Below, piece by piece: positions 8,837-17,841 of a stretch of DNA of 64,000 nt. Source of the stretch: JABFXX01 sp036489755 (GTDB taxonomy: Bacteria > Myxococcota_A > Polyangia > Haliangiales > Haliangiaceae); assembly GCA_036489755.1 (NCBI GenBank), contig DASXFD010000059.1, positions 62,001-126,000 of the forward strand, in the 5' to 3' direction. Under the pieces are notes generated by a model. The model was not told where the DNA came from, searched no databases, and was given only the letters and a program-made list of their open reading frames with translations. Position numbers and translations under genes: made by a program. How positions within the stretch are numbered: position 1 is the stretch's first letter; every line of letters begins with the position of its first letter.

Positions 8837-9247
8837 GTGACGCGCGCCGAGCTCGTGACCTTCTTGCGGACGCACCGCGTGGCCGTCGTGTCGACGGTGT
8901 CGCCGAGCGGCGCGCCCGAGTCCGCGCTCGTCGGGTTCGCCGTCAGCGACGCGCTCGAGCTGGTGTTCGACACGCTGTCGACGACGCGCAAGGCCCATAA
9001 CCTGCGCGCGAACCCGCGCGTCGCGATCGTGATCGGCGGCTGGGGCGCGCACGAGGTCACCGCGCAGCTCGAAGGGCTCGCCGACGAGCGCGTCGGCGAT
9101 CGCCTGCGCGAGGTTTACTACGCCGCGTATCCCGACGGCCGCGAACGCGCCGCGTGGCCGGGCCTCGTCTACGTGCGCGTGCGCGTCACGTGGGCGCGAT
9201 TCTCCGACTTCGCCGCGCAGCCGCCGCGGATCGAGCTCGTGGAATGA
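8837..9247 (+). CDS. FMN-binding split-barrel protein (pyridoxamine 5'-phosphate oxidase-like)
   Basis: The 136-residue protein has the compact split-barrel pattern: VAVVSTVSPSGAPESALVGFAV (two strands and the turn over the flavin phosphate), a second strand ELVFDTLSTTRKAHNLRANPRVAIVIG, and a C-terminal strand VRVTWARFSDF. These proteins bind FMN or F420 and reduce varied substrates, or act as haem or flavin sensors. True PNPOx substrate residues are not evident, so I call it only pyridoxamine oxidase-like. The stop overlaps the next gene's ATG by 4 bp (ATGA), suggesting coupling with the ketopantoate reductase-like gene. Confidence 0.85.
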   Translation: MTRAELVTFLRTHRVAVVSTVSPSGAPESALVGFAVSDALELVFDTLSTTRKAHNLRANPRVAIVIGGWGAHEVTAQLEGLADERVGDRLREVYYAAYPDGRERAAWPGLVYVRVRVTWARFSDFAAQPPRIELVE

Positions 9248-10239
9248 AGATCGCCGTGCTCGGCGCCGGCGCGATCGGCTGCTGGATCGGCGGCCGCCTC
9301 GCCGCCGCGGGCGAGGACGTCACGCTGATCGGCCGGCCGCGCGTGATGGCCGAGCTCGAGCAGGGCCTCGAGGTCAGCGAGCTCGGCGATCGCAGCTGGA
9401 AGGCGTCGCCGAAGCTCGCGACCGATGCGCGCGCCGCCGGCGATGCCGAGTGCGTGCTCGTCACCGTGAAGTCGGCCTCGACCGCCGAAGCCGCCGCCGA
9501 GCTCGCGCGCGCGATCGGCGAGCGCGCATTCGTCGCGAGCTTCCAGAACGGCGTGCGCAACCCGCAGACGCTGCGCGATGCCCTGCCCGGGCGCACCGTG
9601 CTCGCCGGGATGGTCGCGTACAACGTCGCGCGCGTCGGTCCCGGCCACTATCACCGCGGCACGACCGGCGAGCTGATGATCGAGGCGAGCCCGGCGGCCG
9701 AGCCGTTCGTCGCGGCGTGCCGGCACGCCGAGCTCGCGATCGAAGCGCGCGCCGACATGATCGCCGTGCAGTGGGGCAAGCTCGTCATGAACCTCAACAA
9801 CGCGATCAACGCGCTGTCGGGCAAGTCGCTGTTCGAGCAACTTTCGGATCGCGCGTTTCGCCGCTGCCTCGCCGCCGCGCAGCGCGAAGCACTCGACGCG
9901 TGCGCCGCCGCGAAGCTGCCGATCGCTCGCCTGCTCGCGCTGTCGCCGCGCATGATCGTGCGGCTGTTGCCGATGCCGGACTGGGCCTTCCGGCCGATCG
10001 CGAACCGGGTCGCGGGCGTCGATCCGAATGCGCGCTCGTCGATGGCCGACGACCTCGCGGCCGGCCGCGCGACCGAGGTCGATTACCTGCAGGGCGAGAT
10101 CGTCGCGCTCGCCGAACGCGCCGGCCGCGCCGCGCCGATCAACGCGAAGCTCGCCGCGCTCGTCCACGCCGCGGAAGCCGGCGGCAAGCGCGCGTTCACC
10201 GGTACAGAGCTCGCCGAGGCGCTCGGCGTGCGCGCCTGA
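9244..10239 (+). CDS. Ketopantoate reductase-family dehydrogenase (ApbA/PanE)
   Basis: The 331-residue protein starts with a Rossmann dinucleotide-binding motif (MKIAVLGAGAIGCWIGG) with NADP(H) preference suggested by IGRPR after strand 2. The C-terminal helical domain carries the family signature KLVMNLNNAINAL, containing the catalytic Lys and substrate Asn, and SSMADDLAAGRATEVDYLQGEI. Members reduce 2-dehydropantoate to pantoate in coenzyme A synthesis, but many paralogues act on other 2-oxo acids. Without panB, panC or panD nearby, the exact substrate is open. It is translationally coupled to the upstream split-barrel gene. Confidence 0.9.
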   Translation: MKIAVLGAGAIGCWIGGRLAAAGEDVTLIGRPRVMAELEQGLEVSELGDRSWKASPKLATDARAAGDAECVLVTVKSASTAEAAAELARAIGERAFVASFQNGVRNPQTLRDALPGRTVLAGMVAYNVARVGPGHYHRGTTGELMIEASPAAEPFVAACRHAELAIEARADMIAVQWGKLVMNLNNAINALSGKSLFEQLSDRAFRRCLAAAQREALDACAAAKLPIARLLALSPRMIVRLLPMPDWAFRPIANRVAGVDPNARSSMADDLAAGRATEVDYLQGEIVALAERAGRAAPINAKLAALVHAAEAGGKRAFTGTELAEALGVRA

Positions 10240-10277
10240 CGTCCGCTCGTCGGACCGCTTCGTCCGCTCGCCGGACC
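10240..10277. terminator. Tandem GC-rich hairpins between convergent genes
   Basis: Two nearly identical 17-bp units at 10240-10256 and 10261-10277 (16 of 17 bases the same) each contain GTCCG...CGGAC arms that can fold into a short hairpin. They fill the whole gap between the convergent ketopantoate reductase and DUF6968-like genes. There is no T-run, so intrinsic termination is uncertain, but position and symmetry suit a bidirectional transcript end. Confidence 0.4.
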
Positions 10278-10278
10278 T

Positions 10279-10647
10279 TCAGTCCGCGCGCTCGGGCAGC
10301 TCGACCGCACGTAGCATCGAGCCGAACATCACGTCCAACGGAAGCTCCGAGTCGTCCGCGGGGTCGAGCACGCGTCCGCCCCGCGCGATGAAGGCATCCA
10401 GATGCATCCCGAGCGCCTTGATGCCACTCAGCAACGCGGCGAGCGTTCCACCGCCGATGATCGGATGCGCGCGCGAAATGAGGCCGTCGATCTCCACCGG
10501 ACAGTGCGACTCGTAGTTGGCCGTCGGGTCGGCGCCGGCGAGCGTGTACGGCTGGCCGACCGCGATGTGGCCGTTCACGCGGCGACCATTCGGGTGAACG
10601 AGGATCACGCGCAGCTCGGCGATCCACCGGGGTGTCGTCTCGGTCAT
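10279..10647 (-). CDS. Small cytosolic protein, possibly DUF6968-like
   Basis: The 122-residue protein has no signal or membrane segment. After a first strand region (IAELRVILVHPNG) it contains a Cys-bearing segment (YESHCPVEIDGLI) followed by a Gly-rich turn and an amphipathic helix (IIGGGTLAALLSGIKALGMHLDAFI). I recognise this spacing from small uncharacterised domains such as DUF6968, but the assignment is tentative. A GAGGAG ribosome binding site supports the ATG at 10647. It is the last gene of a minus-strand group with glnD and a membrane protein. Confidence 0.65.
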   Translation of the reverse strand: MTETTPRWIAELRVILVHPNGRRVNGHIAVGQPYTLAGADPTANYESHCPVEIDGLISRAHPIIGGGTLAALLSGIKALGMHLDAFIARGGRVLDPADDSELPLDVMFGSMLRAVELPERAD

Positions 10648-10665
10648 CGAGTCTCCTCGTCGTTC

Positions 10666-11232
10666 CTACAGCGCCCATAGCGCGACGAACATCGCGCTGA
10701 CGATCGAGCCGACGAGCAGGCCGTCGAGAAACCGCCCGTAGCTCTGCATGCGCGCGCGCAGCGGAGCTTTCGCCGCGTGCTCCTCGACGGGCAGCTCGGC
10801 GCGGCGCAGCTGGCGCACGAGCGCGTCGAAGCGATCCCAATCGCGCGCGCCGAGGAACCACGTGCCGCCGCGCTTGCTCTCGAGGGTGACACCGTCGGTC
10901 CAGACGCGCGCGCGCTTCAGGCGCGACGCCGATTGCGTGAAGTGCAGCGCGTCCCAGCCCCAGCGCACGCCGTCGCGCGTGACCTCGAGCCGCGCGGATC
11001 GCACGATGAAGCCGAGCAGCGCGAACAGCGCGAACGCGAACGGCAGCACGACCTGCGTCGCCGCGTGACGATGATACGGATGATGCGCGACGAGCCCCCA
11101 CGTCGCGCCGCCGAGCACGACCACGAGCACGACTGCCGCGCGCGCGAGCCGGCGCGCACGGATCGGCGCGCGGTACATGCCGAGCGCGGTGCCGCGCAGG
11201 CCGATGCCGGGCGGAATATCGATCGCGCTCAC
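10666..11232 (-). CDS. Membrane protein with PH-like soluble part
   Basis: The 188-residue protein starts at a GTG that overlaps the glnD stop (GTGA). Two hydrophobic segments at about 25-45 and 50-70 are followed by a soluble stretch (LEVTRDGVRWGWDALHFT...WFLGARDWDRFDAL) with the alternating pattern of bacterial PH-like domains, and a final hydrophobic segment near the C terminus. The PH-like reading is inference from the pattern. The overlap ties its translation to glnD, but no link with nitrogen control is evident from its sequence. Confidence 0.75.
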   Translation of the reverse strand: MSAIDIPPGIGLRGTALGMYRAPIRARRLARAAVVLVVVLGGATWGLVAHHPYHRHAATQVVLPFAFALFALLGFIVRSARLEVTRDGVRWGWDALHFTQSASRLKRARVWTDGVTLESKRGGTWFLGARDWDRFDALVRQLRRAELPVEEHAAKAPLRARMQSYGRFLDGLLVGSIVSAMFVALWAL

Positions 11233-13871
11233 GCGCCGTTCGCCTCGGGGCTGGCCGCGGCATCCGCGACGCGCGCGACGAGCCGCTCGCGCTCGCCGGA
11301 ATCGGTGATGCGCGCGCCGCCGCGCGTCACGTAGAACACGTCGGCGACCTTCTCGCCCTCGGTCGCGACTTTCGCGAGCGAGATGTCGAGCCCGAGCTCG
11401 GCGAGCGTATGCGTGATCGCGTAGAGCAAGCCGACGCGATCGCGCGCCGCGACCTCGACGATCGTCGCCTGTGCCGATTCGTCGGCGAGCTTGACCTCGG
11501 TCTTCACGCCGGGCGTCACGCGCTTCGGCAAGCCGCTCGGCGGGCGGCGGCGTGCGATCAGCTCGGCGACCGCGGCGCGATCGGGTGGCCCGGCAAGCAG
11601 CGCGCGCAGATCGCCGGCGAGCTTGGCCCACCGCGCATCGTCCTCGGCGATCGCTTCGCCTTTGAGATCGCGCACGAAGAAGATGTCGAGCACGGAGCCA
11701 CCGCCGTCGAGCTCGACGTGGCCGAGCATCGCGCCGAGCACGTCGACGCGATTCGCGGTCAGCGCGCCTGCGATCGCGGCGAGCGCGCCGGGCATGTCGG
11801 GCGCGACGATCGCGAGCTCGCTATGGCCCTTCATCGGAAAACAGCGGACGTCGATCGCGACGCGCGGCTGTTTGGCGCCGGCGCTCGTCACGAGCTTCGC
11901 GTAGCGCGCGACCTGGCGCGGCGACAGCTGCGCGACGAGGCGCGGATCGATGCCGTCGATCACGGCGCGCGCATCGGGCTCGAGCTCGATCGCCTTCGCG
12001 CGGACGTCCATCACGTGGCCGTCACCGTCGGGCTCGCCGCGCAGGTGCGCGCGCGTGCGCACCGTGAGCTCGCGCAGCAGATCCGCCTTCCACGCCGTGA
12101 GGTTGTCGGGCGCGGTCATCGCGGTATCGCACAGCGTGAGCAGATAGAGCGCGATCAACCGCTCGTCGCTGCCGACGCGCTCGGCGAAGCGCGCGATCAC
12201 GTCGGGGTCGGCGAGATCGCGGCGCTGCGAGAGGTGCGACATCGTCAGGTGCTGGCGCACGAGGAACTCGACGAGCTCCGCGTCGTCGTCGGACATCGCG
12301 AGCCGGCGCGCGACGGCTCCCGCGATCACCGCGCCCTTCTCGGCGTGACCCTTGCCGAGTGGCTTGCCGACGTCGTGGAGCAGCGTCGCGAGCAAGAGCG
12401 GCGCGGGCCGCGTCACGCCGCGCCACATCTCGGTCGCGAACGGATGCTCGGCCGCGAGCTCGCCCCGCGCGAGTCGCTTCTGCATCGCGAGCGCATACAG
12501 CTGATGCTGGTCGACGGTGTAGACGTGATAGAGGTCGTGCTGCACGCGCGCGGTGCATGGCGCCCAGCCCGGCAAGATCGCCGACAAGATGCCGAGCTGG
12601 TGCATCACCTCGAACGCCGACGGGATCGAGTGGTCGCGTAGATCGACGAGCGCGTCGCGCACGTAGCGACACGCGAGGTCGTCGGCGGCGAGCGGCGCCG
12701 GATCGCGTGCGATCGTCTCGGCGACGAGCTCGCGGGTGTGGCCGTAGATCGGCAGCTGCTCGGCGACGGCGACGCGAAACAGCCGCGCCATCTCGGCCGG
12801 CCGCTCGGCGAATCGCTTCGGATCCTTGAGCGCGAGCTCGCCGTTGAACGTGATGAACGACTCGTCGATCGCCGCGATGCGCGGCTTGCGACGCGCCGGC
12901 ACTCGCGCCGACTCGAGCAAGCGCTCGGCGACCTGCACGACGCCGCGCGCGTGCAGGTAGTAGTCGCGCATCAGCGCCTCGACCGACGGCGCGACCGCCG
13001 CGACGCTCGAGTCCGGCGCGCGCGCGTCGGGATACAGCGTCGGGCCGATCTGCTCTTGAATCTCGAAGGTCAACTGATCGAAGCGGCGCTTGGCGGCGAG
13101 CTGCACGAGCGTGCGCAGCCGCAGCTGAAAATCCCGCGCTAGGGCCAGCACGTCGCCCTGCCGGCGCGTGAGGTGGCCCATCGCCACGAGATCGCGGACG
13201 AGCGCTTCGGCGGGCTTGGGATCGGCGTCGGGTTTCGGCGGGTGCCAGCGCACCGCGGCGGCCCACAACGCCGTCGAGCCGTCGCGCAGCGCGCCGATGC
13301 CCTGCTTGAGGTTCGGCTCGAGCACGTAGATCGCGGCGCCGAACCGATCGTGGCGCGCCTTGTTCTCGGCGGCGAGCGCGCCGATCAGCTCGTTCGGGTT
13401 GCCGCTCGGTGCGAGCGCGCCCGCGGTCGCGCGGATGAGCTCGGCGGTCAGGCCGCGATCGCCGGCGATGTGGCGCGCGTCGAGCAACGCGGTCGCCGTC
13501 GCGAGATCGTCTTTCGCCAGGCGTGCGCACGCGCGCGGCTCGCGCACCGCGTGACCGATCGCGAGCTTCTCGTCCCACAGCGGATAGAGCAGCCGATCGC
13601 TGACCTGTTTCGCGGTCGCTTCGTCGCGGTCGTGAAGCAGGATGAAGTCGATGTCGGAATACGGCGCGAGCTCGCGGCGCGCCCAGCCGCCGGTCGCGAC
13701 GAGCGCGAGCGGCACGCTGGTTCCGGCGATCGCGTCGGCGAACCGTTCGGCGATCGCGCGGTCGTAGATCTCGGCGAGCGCGTGCGACGCGGCGGTGCCC
13801 GACCCCGGCACGCGCAACCGCGCCGGGAGCGCGGCGAATGCCTCGTCGAGCGCGGCGCGTAAGCTCGCCAT
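11229..13871 (-). CDS. glnD: Bifunctional uridylyltransferase/uridylyl-removing enzyme GlnD
   Basis: The 880-residue protein shows the complete GlnD plan. A nucleotidyltransferase domain has GGWARRELAPYSDIDFILL at about 90-110. Next come the GlnD helical domain and an HD phosphohydrolase domain with LLHDVGKPLGKGHAEKG. Two C-terminal ACT domains follow (LAIVAPDMPGALAAIAGAL and VEVAARDRVGLLYAITHTL). The enzyme uridylylates PII proteins when glutamine is low and removes UMP when it is high, so it sets nitrogen status. I chose the ATG at 13871 because the family starts here; the frame is open further upstream but that sequence is not conserved in character. Length is normal. No glnB, glnK or amtB is in the window. 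Confidence 0.97.
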   Translation of the reverse strand: MASLRAALDEAFAALPARLRVPGSGTAASHALAEIYDRAIAERFADAIAGTSVPLALVATGGWARRELAPYSDIDFILLHDRDEATAKQVSDRLLYPLWDEKLAIGHAVREPRACARLAKDDLATATALLDARHIAGDRGLTAELIRATAGALAPSGNPNELIGALAAENKARHDRFGAAIYVLEPNLKQGIGALRDGSTALWAAAVRWHPPKPDADPKPAEALVRDLVAMGHLTRRQGDVLALARDFQLRLRTLVQLAAKRRFDQLTFEIQEQIGPTLYPDARAPDSSVAAVAPSVEALMRDYYLHARGVVQVAERLLESARVPARRKPRIAAIDESFITFNGELALKDPKRFAERPAEMARLFRVAVAEQLPIYGHTRELVAETIARDPAPLAADDLACRYVRDALVDLRDHSIPSAFEVMHQLGILSAILPGWAPCTARVQHDLYHVYTVDQHQLYALAMQKRLARGELAAEHPFATEMWRGVTRPAPLLLATLLHDVGKPLGKGHAEKGAVIAGAVARRLAMSDDDAELVEFLVRQHLTMSHLSQRRDLADPDVIARFAERVGSDERLIALYLLTLCDTAMTAPDNLTAWKADLLRELTVRTRAHLRGEPDGDGHVMDVRAKAIELEPDARAVIDGIDPRLVAQLSPRQVARYAKLVTSAGAKQPRVAIDVRCFPMKGHSELAIVAPDMPGALAAIAGALTANRVDVLGAMLGHVELDGGGSVLDIFFVRDLKGEAIAEDDARWAKLAGDLRALLAGPPDRAAVAELIARRRPPSGLPKRVTPGVKTEVKLADESAQATIVEVAARDRVGLLYAITHTLAELGLDISLAKVATEGEKVADVFYVTRGGARITDSGERERLVARVADAAASPEANGA

Positions 13872-13922
13872 CGCCTCTAGATGTAGCGCATTGGCGGACG
13901 CGCCGGCGGTACAGTCGGTCGA

Positions 13923-15095
13923 ATGCCCGACGACGACGGAGGTTTTGACGCCATCTGCGCAGACCCCGTCGATCACACGATTCGCGACGAGGCGCGCGCG
14001 AAGGGCGAGCGTCTCGCCGCAGCGATCGCAGCGATCCTCGGCGCGACGACCGAGGGACCTCGCGGAATGGGCGAGTGGTGGGTCACCGGGACTCGCGGCG
14101 GGCACGCGATCTCCGTCGGACTGACCAGCCCCGGCGGCTCCGTCGCCGTCCACGTCTCGCTGCGGCCACTCGGGCTCGCGTCGGACATCAACATCTACGG
14201 GGACCGCTCGATCTGGCGTCGCGCCGATCGACCGCACATCTCGGCGCACCTGCAGATGGAGACCGACTGGGACGCGCAGGCGCTGTGGCAGCTGCTGCCG
14301 GCGACCGTGCGTGGCGCGATCGAGGAATTGATCGAGCCAGATCGCGGCGCGCTTCGCGTCACGACGACGCCCCGCGAGCTACACGTGACCATATCGTCCC
14401 GCCCCGATCCCGAGACGGTGCCACGCTTGATCGAGGATCTCGATCGCGTGGTCGCGATCGCGGACGCACTCGAGGCTCACTGGGATGTCGATCCGCGCGG
14501 GCTCGGCCGCGGCTTCACCGGCGGTCGGGTGCTGCCGCCTCCGCCGCGCGTGCCGTCGACCCTCGATCTCCTCGCCGAGCTTCGCGCCCCGGTCGAGTCC
14601 GGCCCTGATCCTGCCGTGCTCGCCGCCCGTGGGCTGCGCGCGCGCGACGAGATGATGGCGCGCTATGCGGACGCGATCCTCGAGCCCTTTCCGATGGTGA
14701 ATCCGCGCGAGTCGCTCTCGGTAAAGGATCGCGTCGTCGTGCTCCCGCCGGTGCCCCCAAGTCGCTGGCACGACTGGATCGGCAGGAAGATGCTTGCCGC
14801 CGGCAACGAGTTTCTCGGCGGCTGGTATTTCGCGCACGAGGACAACTCCGGGCTGGCGCGCGTCATCCGCGCCGTCCGCCGCTACGAGAAGGCCACGTGG
14901 ACCTCGCTCGGCGACCCACCCTACGCGATCATCGCCCGCCTGACCGGTGACTCGTCCGTGTGCCACATCGGCGGCGTGATCATCCTCGGGCTCACGGTCG
15001 ACATCCTCGGTGCGCTCGTCGGCGACCGCGTGTTCGTCGATGCGACCCACGTGATCGATGGCGAATCGCCGTTCATCGGCGAGAGCACACGCTGA
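13923..15095 (+). CDS. Hypothetical cytosolic protein, 390 residues
   Basis: I do not recognise this protein. It has no signal peptide or membrane helix. It seems to have two parts. Residues 20-190 are an alpha/beta region with an Arg/Asp-rich middle; a Pro-rich hinge (RVLPPPPRVPS, about 203) separates this from residues 240-390, which end in hydrophobic strands (GGVIILGLTVDILGALVGDRVFVDATH). It reads divergently from glnD with a 51-bp gap. Similar long, unannotated cytosolic proteins are common in myxobacteria. Composition and codon use match the neighbours. Confidence 0.7.
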   Translation: MPDDDGGFDAICADPVDHTIRDEARAKGERLAAAIAAILGATTEGPRGMGEWWVTGTRGGHAISVGLTSPGGSVAVHVSLRPLGLASDINIYGDRSIWRRADRPHISAHLQMETDWDAQALWQLLPATVRGAIEELIEPDRGALRVTTTPRELHVTISSRPDPETVPRLIEDLDRVVAIADALEAHWDVDPRGLGRGFTGGRVLPPPPRVPSTLDLLAELRAPVESGPDPAVLAARGLRARDEMMARYADAILEPFPMVNPRESLSVKDRVVVLPPVPPSRWHDWIGRKMLAAGNEFLGGWYFAHEDNSGLARVIRAVRRYEKATWTSLGDPPYAIIARLTGDSSVCHIGGVIILGLTVDILGALVGDRVFVDATHVIDGESPFIGESTR

Positions 15096-15156
15096 CGTTC
15101 ACACGTCGCAACGCGGGCGCAAGACGCGCGTCGCACTACAGCCGCATCGTAGAAGC

Positions 15157-15570
15157 ATGAAGCTCGTGGCGATCGTGGTGGCGCTGGCGATGTCGGCGTG
15201 TGTCGCGCCGGCGATGATCGGGCCGGCGTCGCCGGGTGATGACCCGAGCTGGGACCGCGCCCAGCTGCCCGATGACGATCTGCACTGGCCCGCCGAGCAG
15301 CGCGCGCTCCATCGCGTCGAGCAAACCGACCTACACGCGTTGCTCGGCGAGGACGATCACGGCGCCTTGGGATCGAAGCTGAGCGCCGCGACATCGACCC
15401 AGCCGTCCCAGACGCGGACGTTGTCGAGCCTGCGTTGCACGAGCCCTTGGGGCGCGTCGGCGACGATCCCGGCGATCGGCCACGTCTCGGCGAGTGCCGC
15501 AGCGAGCTCCGGTGCGAGCTTCTCGCGCTCCGCCGGATCCCAGGCGGCTGCCAGCGACGCGAGCGCGTGA
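15157..15570 (+). CDS. Small lipoprotein whose 3' half overlaps an opposite gene
   Basis: The frame from ATG 15157 encodes a clear lipoprotein signal (VVALAMSAC) and about 45 acidic residues (DDPSWDRAQLPDDDLHW). From about residue 68 onward the frame runs antisense through the end of the solute-binding protein gene, for 214 bp, and becomes Ser/Ala/Thr-rich, as expected of a shadow frame. Either the protein really has this 137-residue form, or the original stop was lost (for example by a frameshift near 15350) and the tail is accidental. The N-terminal half is credible; the tail is doubtful. Confidence 0.45.
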   Translation: MKLVAIVVALAMSACVAPAMIGPASPGDDPSWDRAQLPDDDLHWPAEQRALHRVEQTDLHALLGEDDHGALGSKLSAATSTQPSQTRTLSSLRCTSPWGASATIPAIGHVSASAAASSGASFSRSAGSQAAASDASA

Positions 15571-17042
15571 TCGAGCCGCGGCTCGTCGGCGCGACCGGGC
15601 CCGGCGAGCAACGTATCGAGCGGACCGTCGGCGAGTCCGTTCCACGACTGTTCGACCAGGTCCCACGAGTTGTCGGAGAATCGTTTGTCGAGGAAGCTCT
15701 CGCCGCCCGCCTTGACCTCGATGATCACGCCGATGCGGCGCGCCGCATCGACGAAGTAATCGCGCTCGGTCTTCTTCGTCGGCGAGCTCGGATCGAGTGC
15801 CGGATGCTCGGCGCCGATCAACACGAGCCGCAGCTGCTTGCCGTCCTTGTCGCGGATCCCGTCGCCGTCGCGATCGGTCCAGCCGGCTTCGTCGAGCAGC
15901 TTGCCGGCGGTCGCCGGATCGAGCTCGGGGATCGCCGCCTCGGCACCGTCGGCCGGACCGCCGGGCCAGATCGGCCACAGCTCGGGCCGGGCGAGCCCGC
16001 CGAACACGTGCTTCGCGATCGCGCGGCGATCGACGAGCAACGCGAGCGCGTGACGGACGCGCGCATCGTCGAGCGGAGCGCGCGCCGCGTTGAACGCGAA
16101 GTAGCGCAGGCGCGGCGGCGACAGCTCGAGTGGCTTGAACGACGCGGCGACGCCCGGCGCGGTCGCCTGCTCGGGCCAGTGCGCCGGAATCAGCGCCGGT
16201 ACGATATCGAATTCGCCGCGCTTGGCCGCCGTCAGCGCGACCGCCGCATCGGCTTCGTACGCGAACTCGACGTCGGCGATCGACGCCGGCCCGCCCCAAT
16301 ACTTATCGAACCGCGAGAGATGGACCACCCCGCCCTTGTTGGACACCAACTTCCACGGTCCGGTTCCCACAAGTGCACCGCCTGCGTAAAGGCTGCCGTC
16401 GTAGACGTGCATCGGTAGGATCGGGATCTCGGCGAGCGCGCGCAGCACCCAGCCGCTCGGCCGCTTGAGCACGAGCCGGATCTCCGTCGGTGTGACCAGC
16501 TCGATCGACTGGACGTCGTCGAGCATCGCGCGCAGCGTCTCGATGCCCTTCCGCGGCGTGCGGACCGCGTCGAGGGTGAACTGGACGTCCGAGCTGGTCA
16601 TGTGCGAGCCGTCGTGGAAGAGCACGTCGGGCTCGAGCTCGATGCGGATTTCCTGGCCGCCGGGCATCACGTGCCAGCTGCGTGCGAGCCGCGGCTCGTA
16701 GCGGCCGGGGCCGTGGCCCGACTCCGGCGGCACGTAGCGCAACAGTGGCTCGAAGATCGTGCCCAGCGTGATGCGGCGGGCCCACACCGACGGATCGACG
16801 AGCGGCGTCAGCCGGCCGGGCTCGGCGTCGACGTCGATGCGCAGCGTGTGCGGGCGGTTCGCACGCAGCTCGCCATCCGGCTGGCCCGCGAGGTTTTCGA
16901 GTGCCGCGCTCGCCGGCTCGGCCTTCGCCTCGGTCGTCGGATCTGGCGCGTGGCGCCACGGTTTGACGCGTGCGGGCGAATCGCAACCGACCGCGGCGAG
17001 CACGCCGACGACGAGGGCGACTTGAGAGGCCCGCTTCACCAT
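15357..17042 (-). CDS. Peptide/nickel-type ABC substrate-binding lipoprotein (SBP family 5)
   Basis: The 561-residue protein has a lipoprotein signal (LAAVGC) and the extracellular solute-binding family 5 fold. Typical landmarks are present: LGTIFEPLLRYVP, LARSWHVMPGGQEIRIELEP with DVLFHDG, VVHLSRFDKYWGG and a C-terminal NVRVWDGWVDV. The family captures oligopeptides, nickel or other small ligands for ABC import, but no permease or ATPase genes of this class are adjacent, so it is an orphan. I chose the ATG at 17042, which begins the signal peptide; upstream sequence in frame is not protein-like. A DRDGDGIRDKDGK segment resembles a calcium-binding loop, unusual for the family. Confidence 0.9.
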   Translation of the reverse strand: MVKRASQVALVVGVLAAVGCDSPARVKPWRHAPDPTTEAKAEPASAALENLAGQPDGELRANRPHTLRIDVDAEPGRLTPLVDPSVWARRITLGTIFEPLLRYVPPESGHGPGRYEPRLARSWHVMPGGQEIRIELEPDVLFHDGSHMTSSDVQFTLDAVRTPRKGIETLRAMLDDVQSIELVTPTEIRLVLKRPSGWVLRALAEIPILPMHVYDGSLYAGGALVGTGPWKLVSNKGGVVHLSRFDKYWGGPASIADVEFAYEADAAVALTAAKRGEFDIVPALIPAHWPEQATAPGVAASFKPLELSPPRLRYFAFNAARAPLDDARVRHALALLVDRRAIAKHVFGGLARPELWPIWPGGPADGAEAAIPELDPATAGKLLDEAGWTDRDGDGIRDKDGKQLRLVLIGAEHPALDPSSPTKKTERDYFVDAARRIGVIIEVKAGGESFLDKRFSDNSWDLVEQSWNGLADGPLDTLLAGPGRADEPRLDHALASLAAAWDPAEREKLAPELAAALAETWPIAGIVADAPQGLVQRRLDNVRVWDGWVDVAALSFDPKAP

Positions 17043-17057
17043 GTTAAGACCGCCACC

Positions 17058-17837
17058 ATGTCGCACGTTCCCGGCCTGCGCACCATGTCGATCATCTTGC
17101 TGACGCTGGCGCTCTTGCCCAGCTGCGACAAGGACAAGTTTCAAGGGCCGCAGGCCGAGGTCAAGAAGACCGAGGTCAAGCTGGACCTGCCGAACGTGCC
17201 CGCGTTCGATCTGCCGCCTGCGCCCGCCGACGGCTCGCACGCGGTGAAAGAGCTGCGCGTCAAAGGCAAGAAGCTGTTCGACACCGACGTCACGGTGCAC
17301 GGCTTCATCACGTGGGCGTACGACTGCGCGACCGCGATCCGCAAGCCCGGCGAGACCGATCAGCAAGTTCAGGATCGCATCGACGGCACGAAGATCGTCG
17401 ACGGCAAGATGGAAGGCGATCCGACCCTCTGCGAGCGCCCGAAGTTCTACATCGGCGACGACAAGGCCACGCCGGTCGAGAAGTCGCTGTGGATCGTCGA
17501 CGTGCCGCGCGTCTTCAACCGGCAAGAGATGAAGAACACGCCGAACAAGAAGGACCGCGACGTCGACCCGCTGAAGTGCGAGCCGAAAGAGGATCCGAAG
17601 AAGACCCTCTGCGGCCCCTACGCCGTCGGCGACGAGGTCGTGATCACCGGCTCGTTCAAGACGTCGTCGCCGCACAGCGAGCGCAACTCCGACGGGCTCA
17701 TCGTCTACAAGAAGATGAAGAACCTCACCCAGAACTGGGAGAGCCCGATGACGGTCGACGAGGCCGCGGGCTCGGGCGCAGCGCCCGCCGGTGGCCCGGC
17801 GAAGCCGTCGCCGGCCGACATCGCGAACCACAAGTAG
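17058..17837 (+). CDS. Lipoprotein of unknown function
   Basis: The 259-residue protein has a lipobox (LLPSC) followed by a charged region. The core (about 60-215) contains KGKKLFDTDVTVHGFITWAYDC, FYIGDD and GDEVVITGSFKT, a strand pattern reminiscent of OB-fold proteins, with four Cys in the core. The tail is Ala/Gly/Pro-rich. A second ATG at 17085 gives a shorter signal peptide (MSIILLTLALLPSC) and would leave more room for a promoter, because the divergent gene starts only 15 bp from the first ATG. Function unknown. Confidence 0.78.
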   Translation: MSHVPGLRTMSIILLTLALLPSCDKDKFQGPQAEVKKTEVKLDLPNVPAFDLPPAPADGSHAVKELRVKGKKLFDTDVTVHGFITWAYDCATAIRKPGETDQQVQDRIDGTKIVDGKMEGDPTLCERPKFYIGDDKATPVEKSLWIVDVPRVFNRQEMKNTPNKKDRDVDPLKCEPKEDPKKTLCGPYAVGDEVVITGSFKTSSPHSERNSDGLIVYKKMKNLTQNWESPMTVDEAAGSGAAPAGGPAKPSPADIANHK

Positions 17838-17841
17838 ATCG

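Noticed and set aside
13872..14249. N-terminal extension of GlnD to 1,006 residues
   Set aside because: The extra 126 codons are antisense to the 390-residue protein gene and lack GlnD-like sequence; the family starts at about the ATG at 13871.
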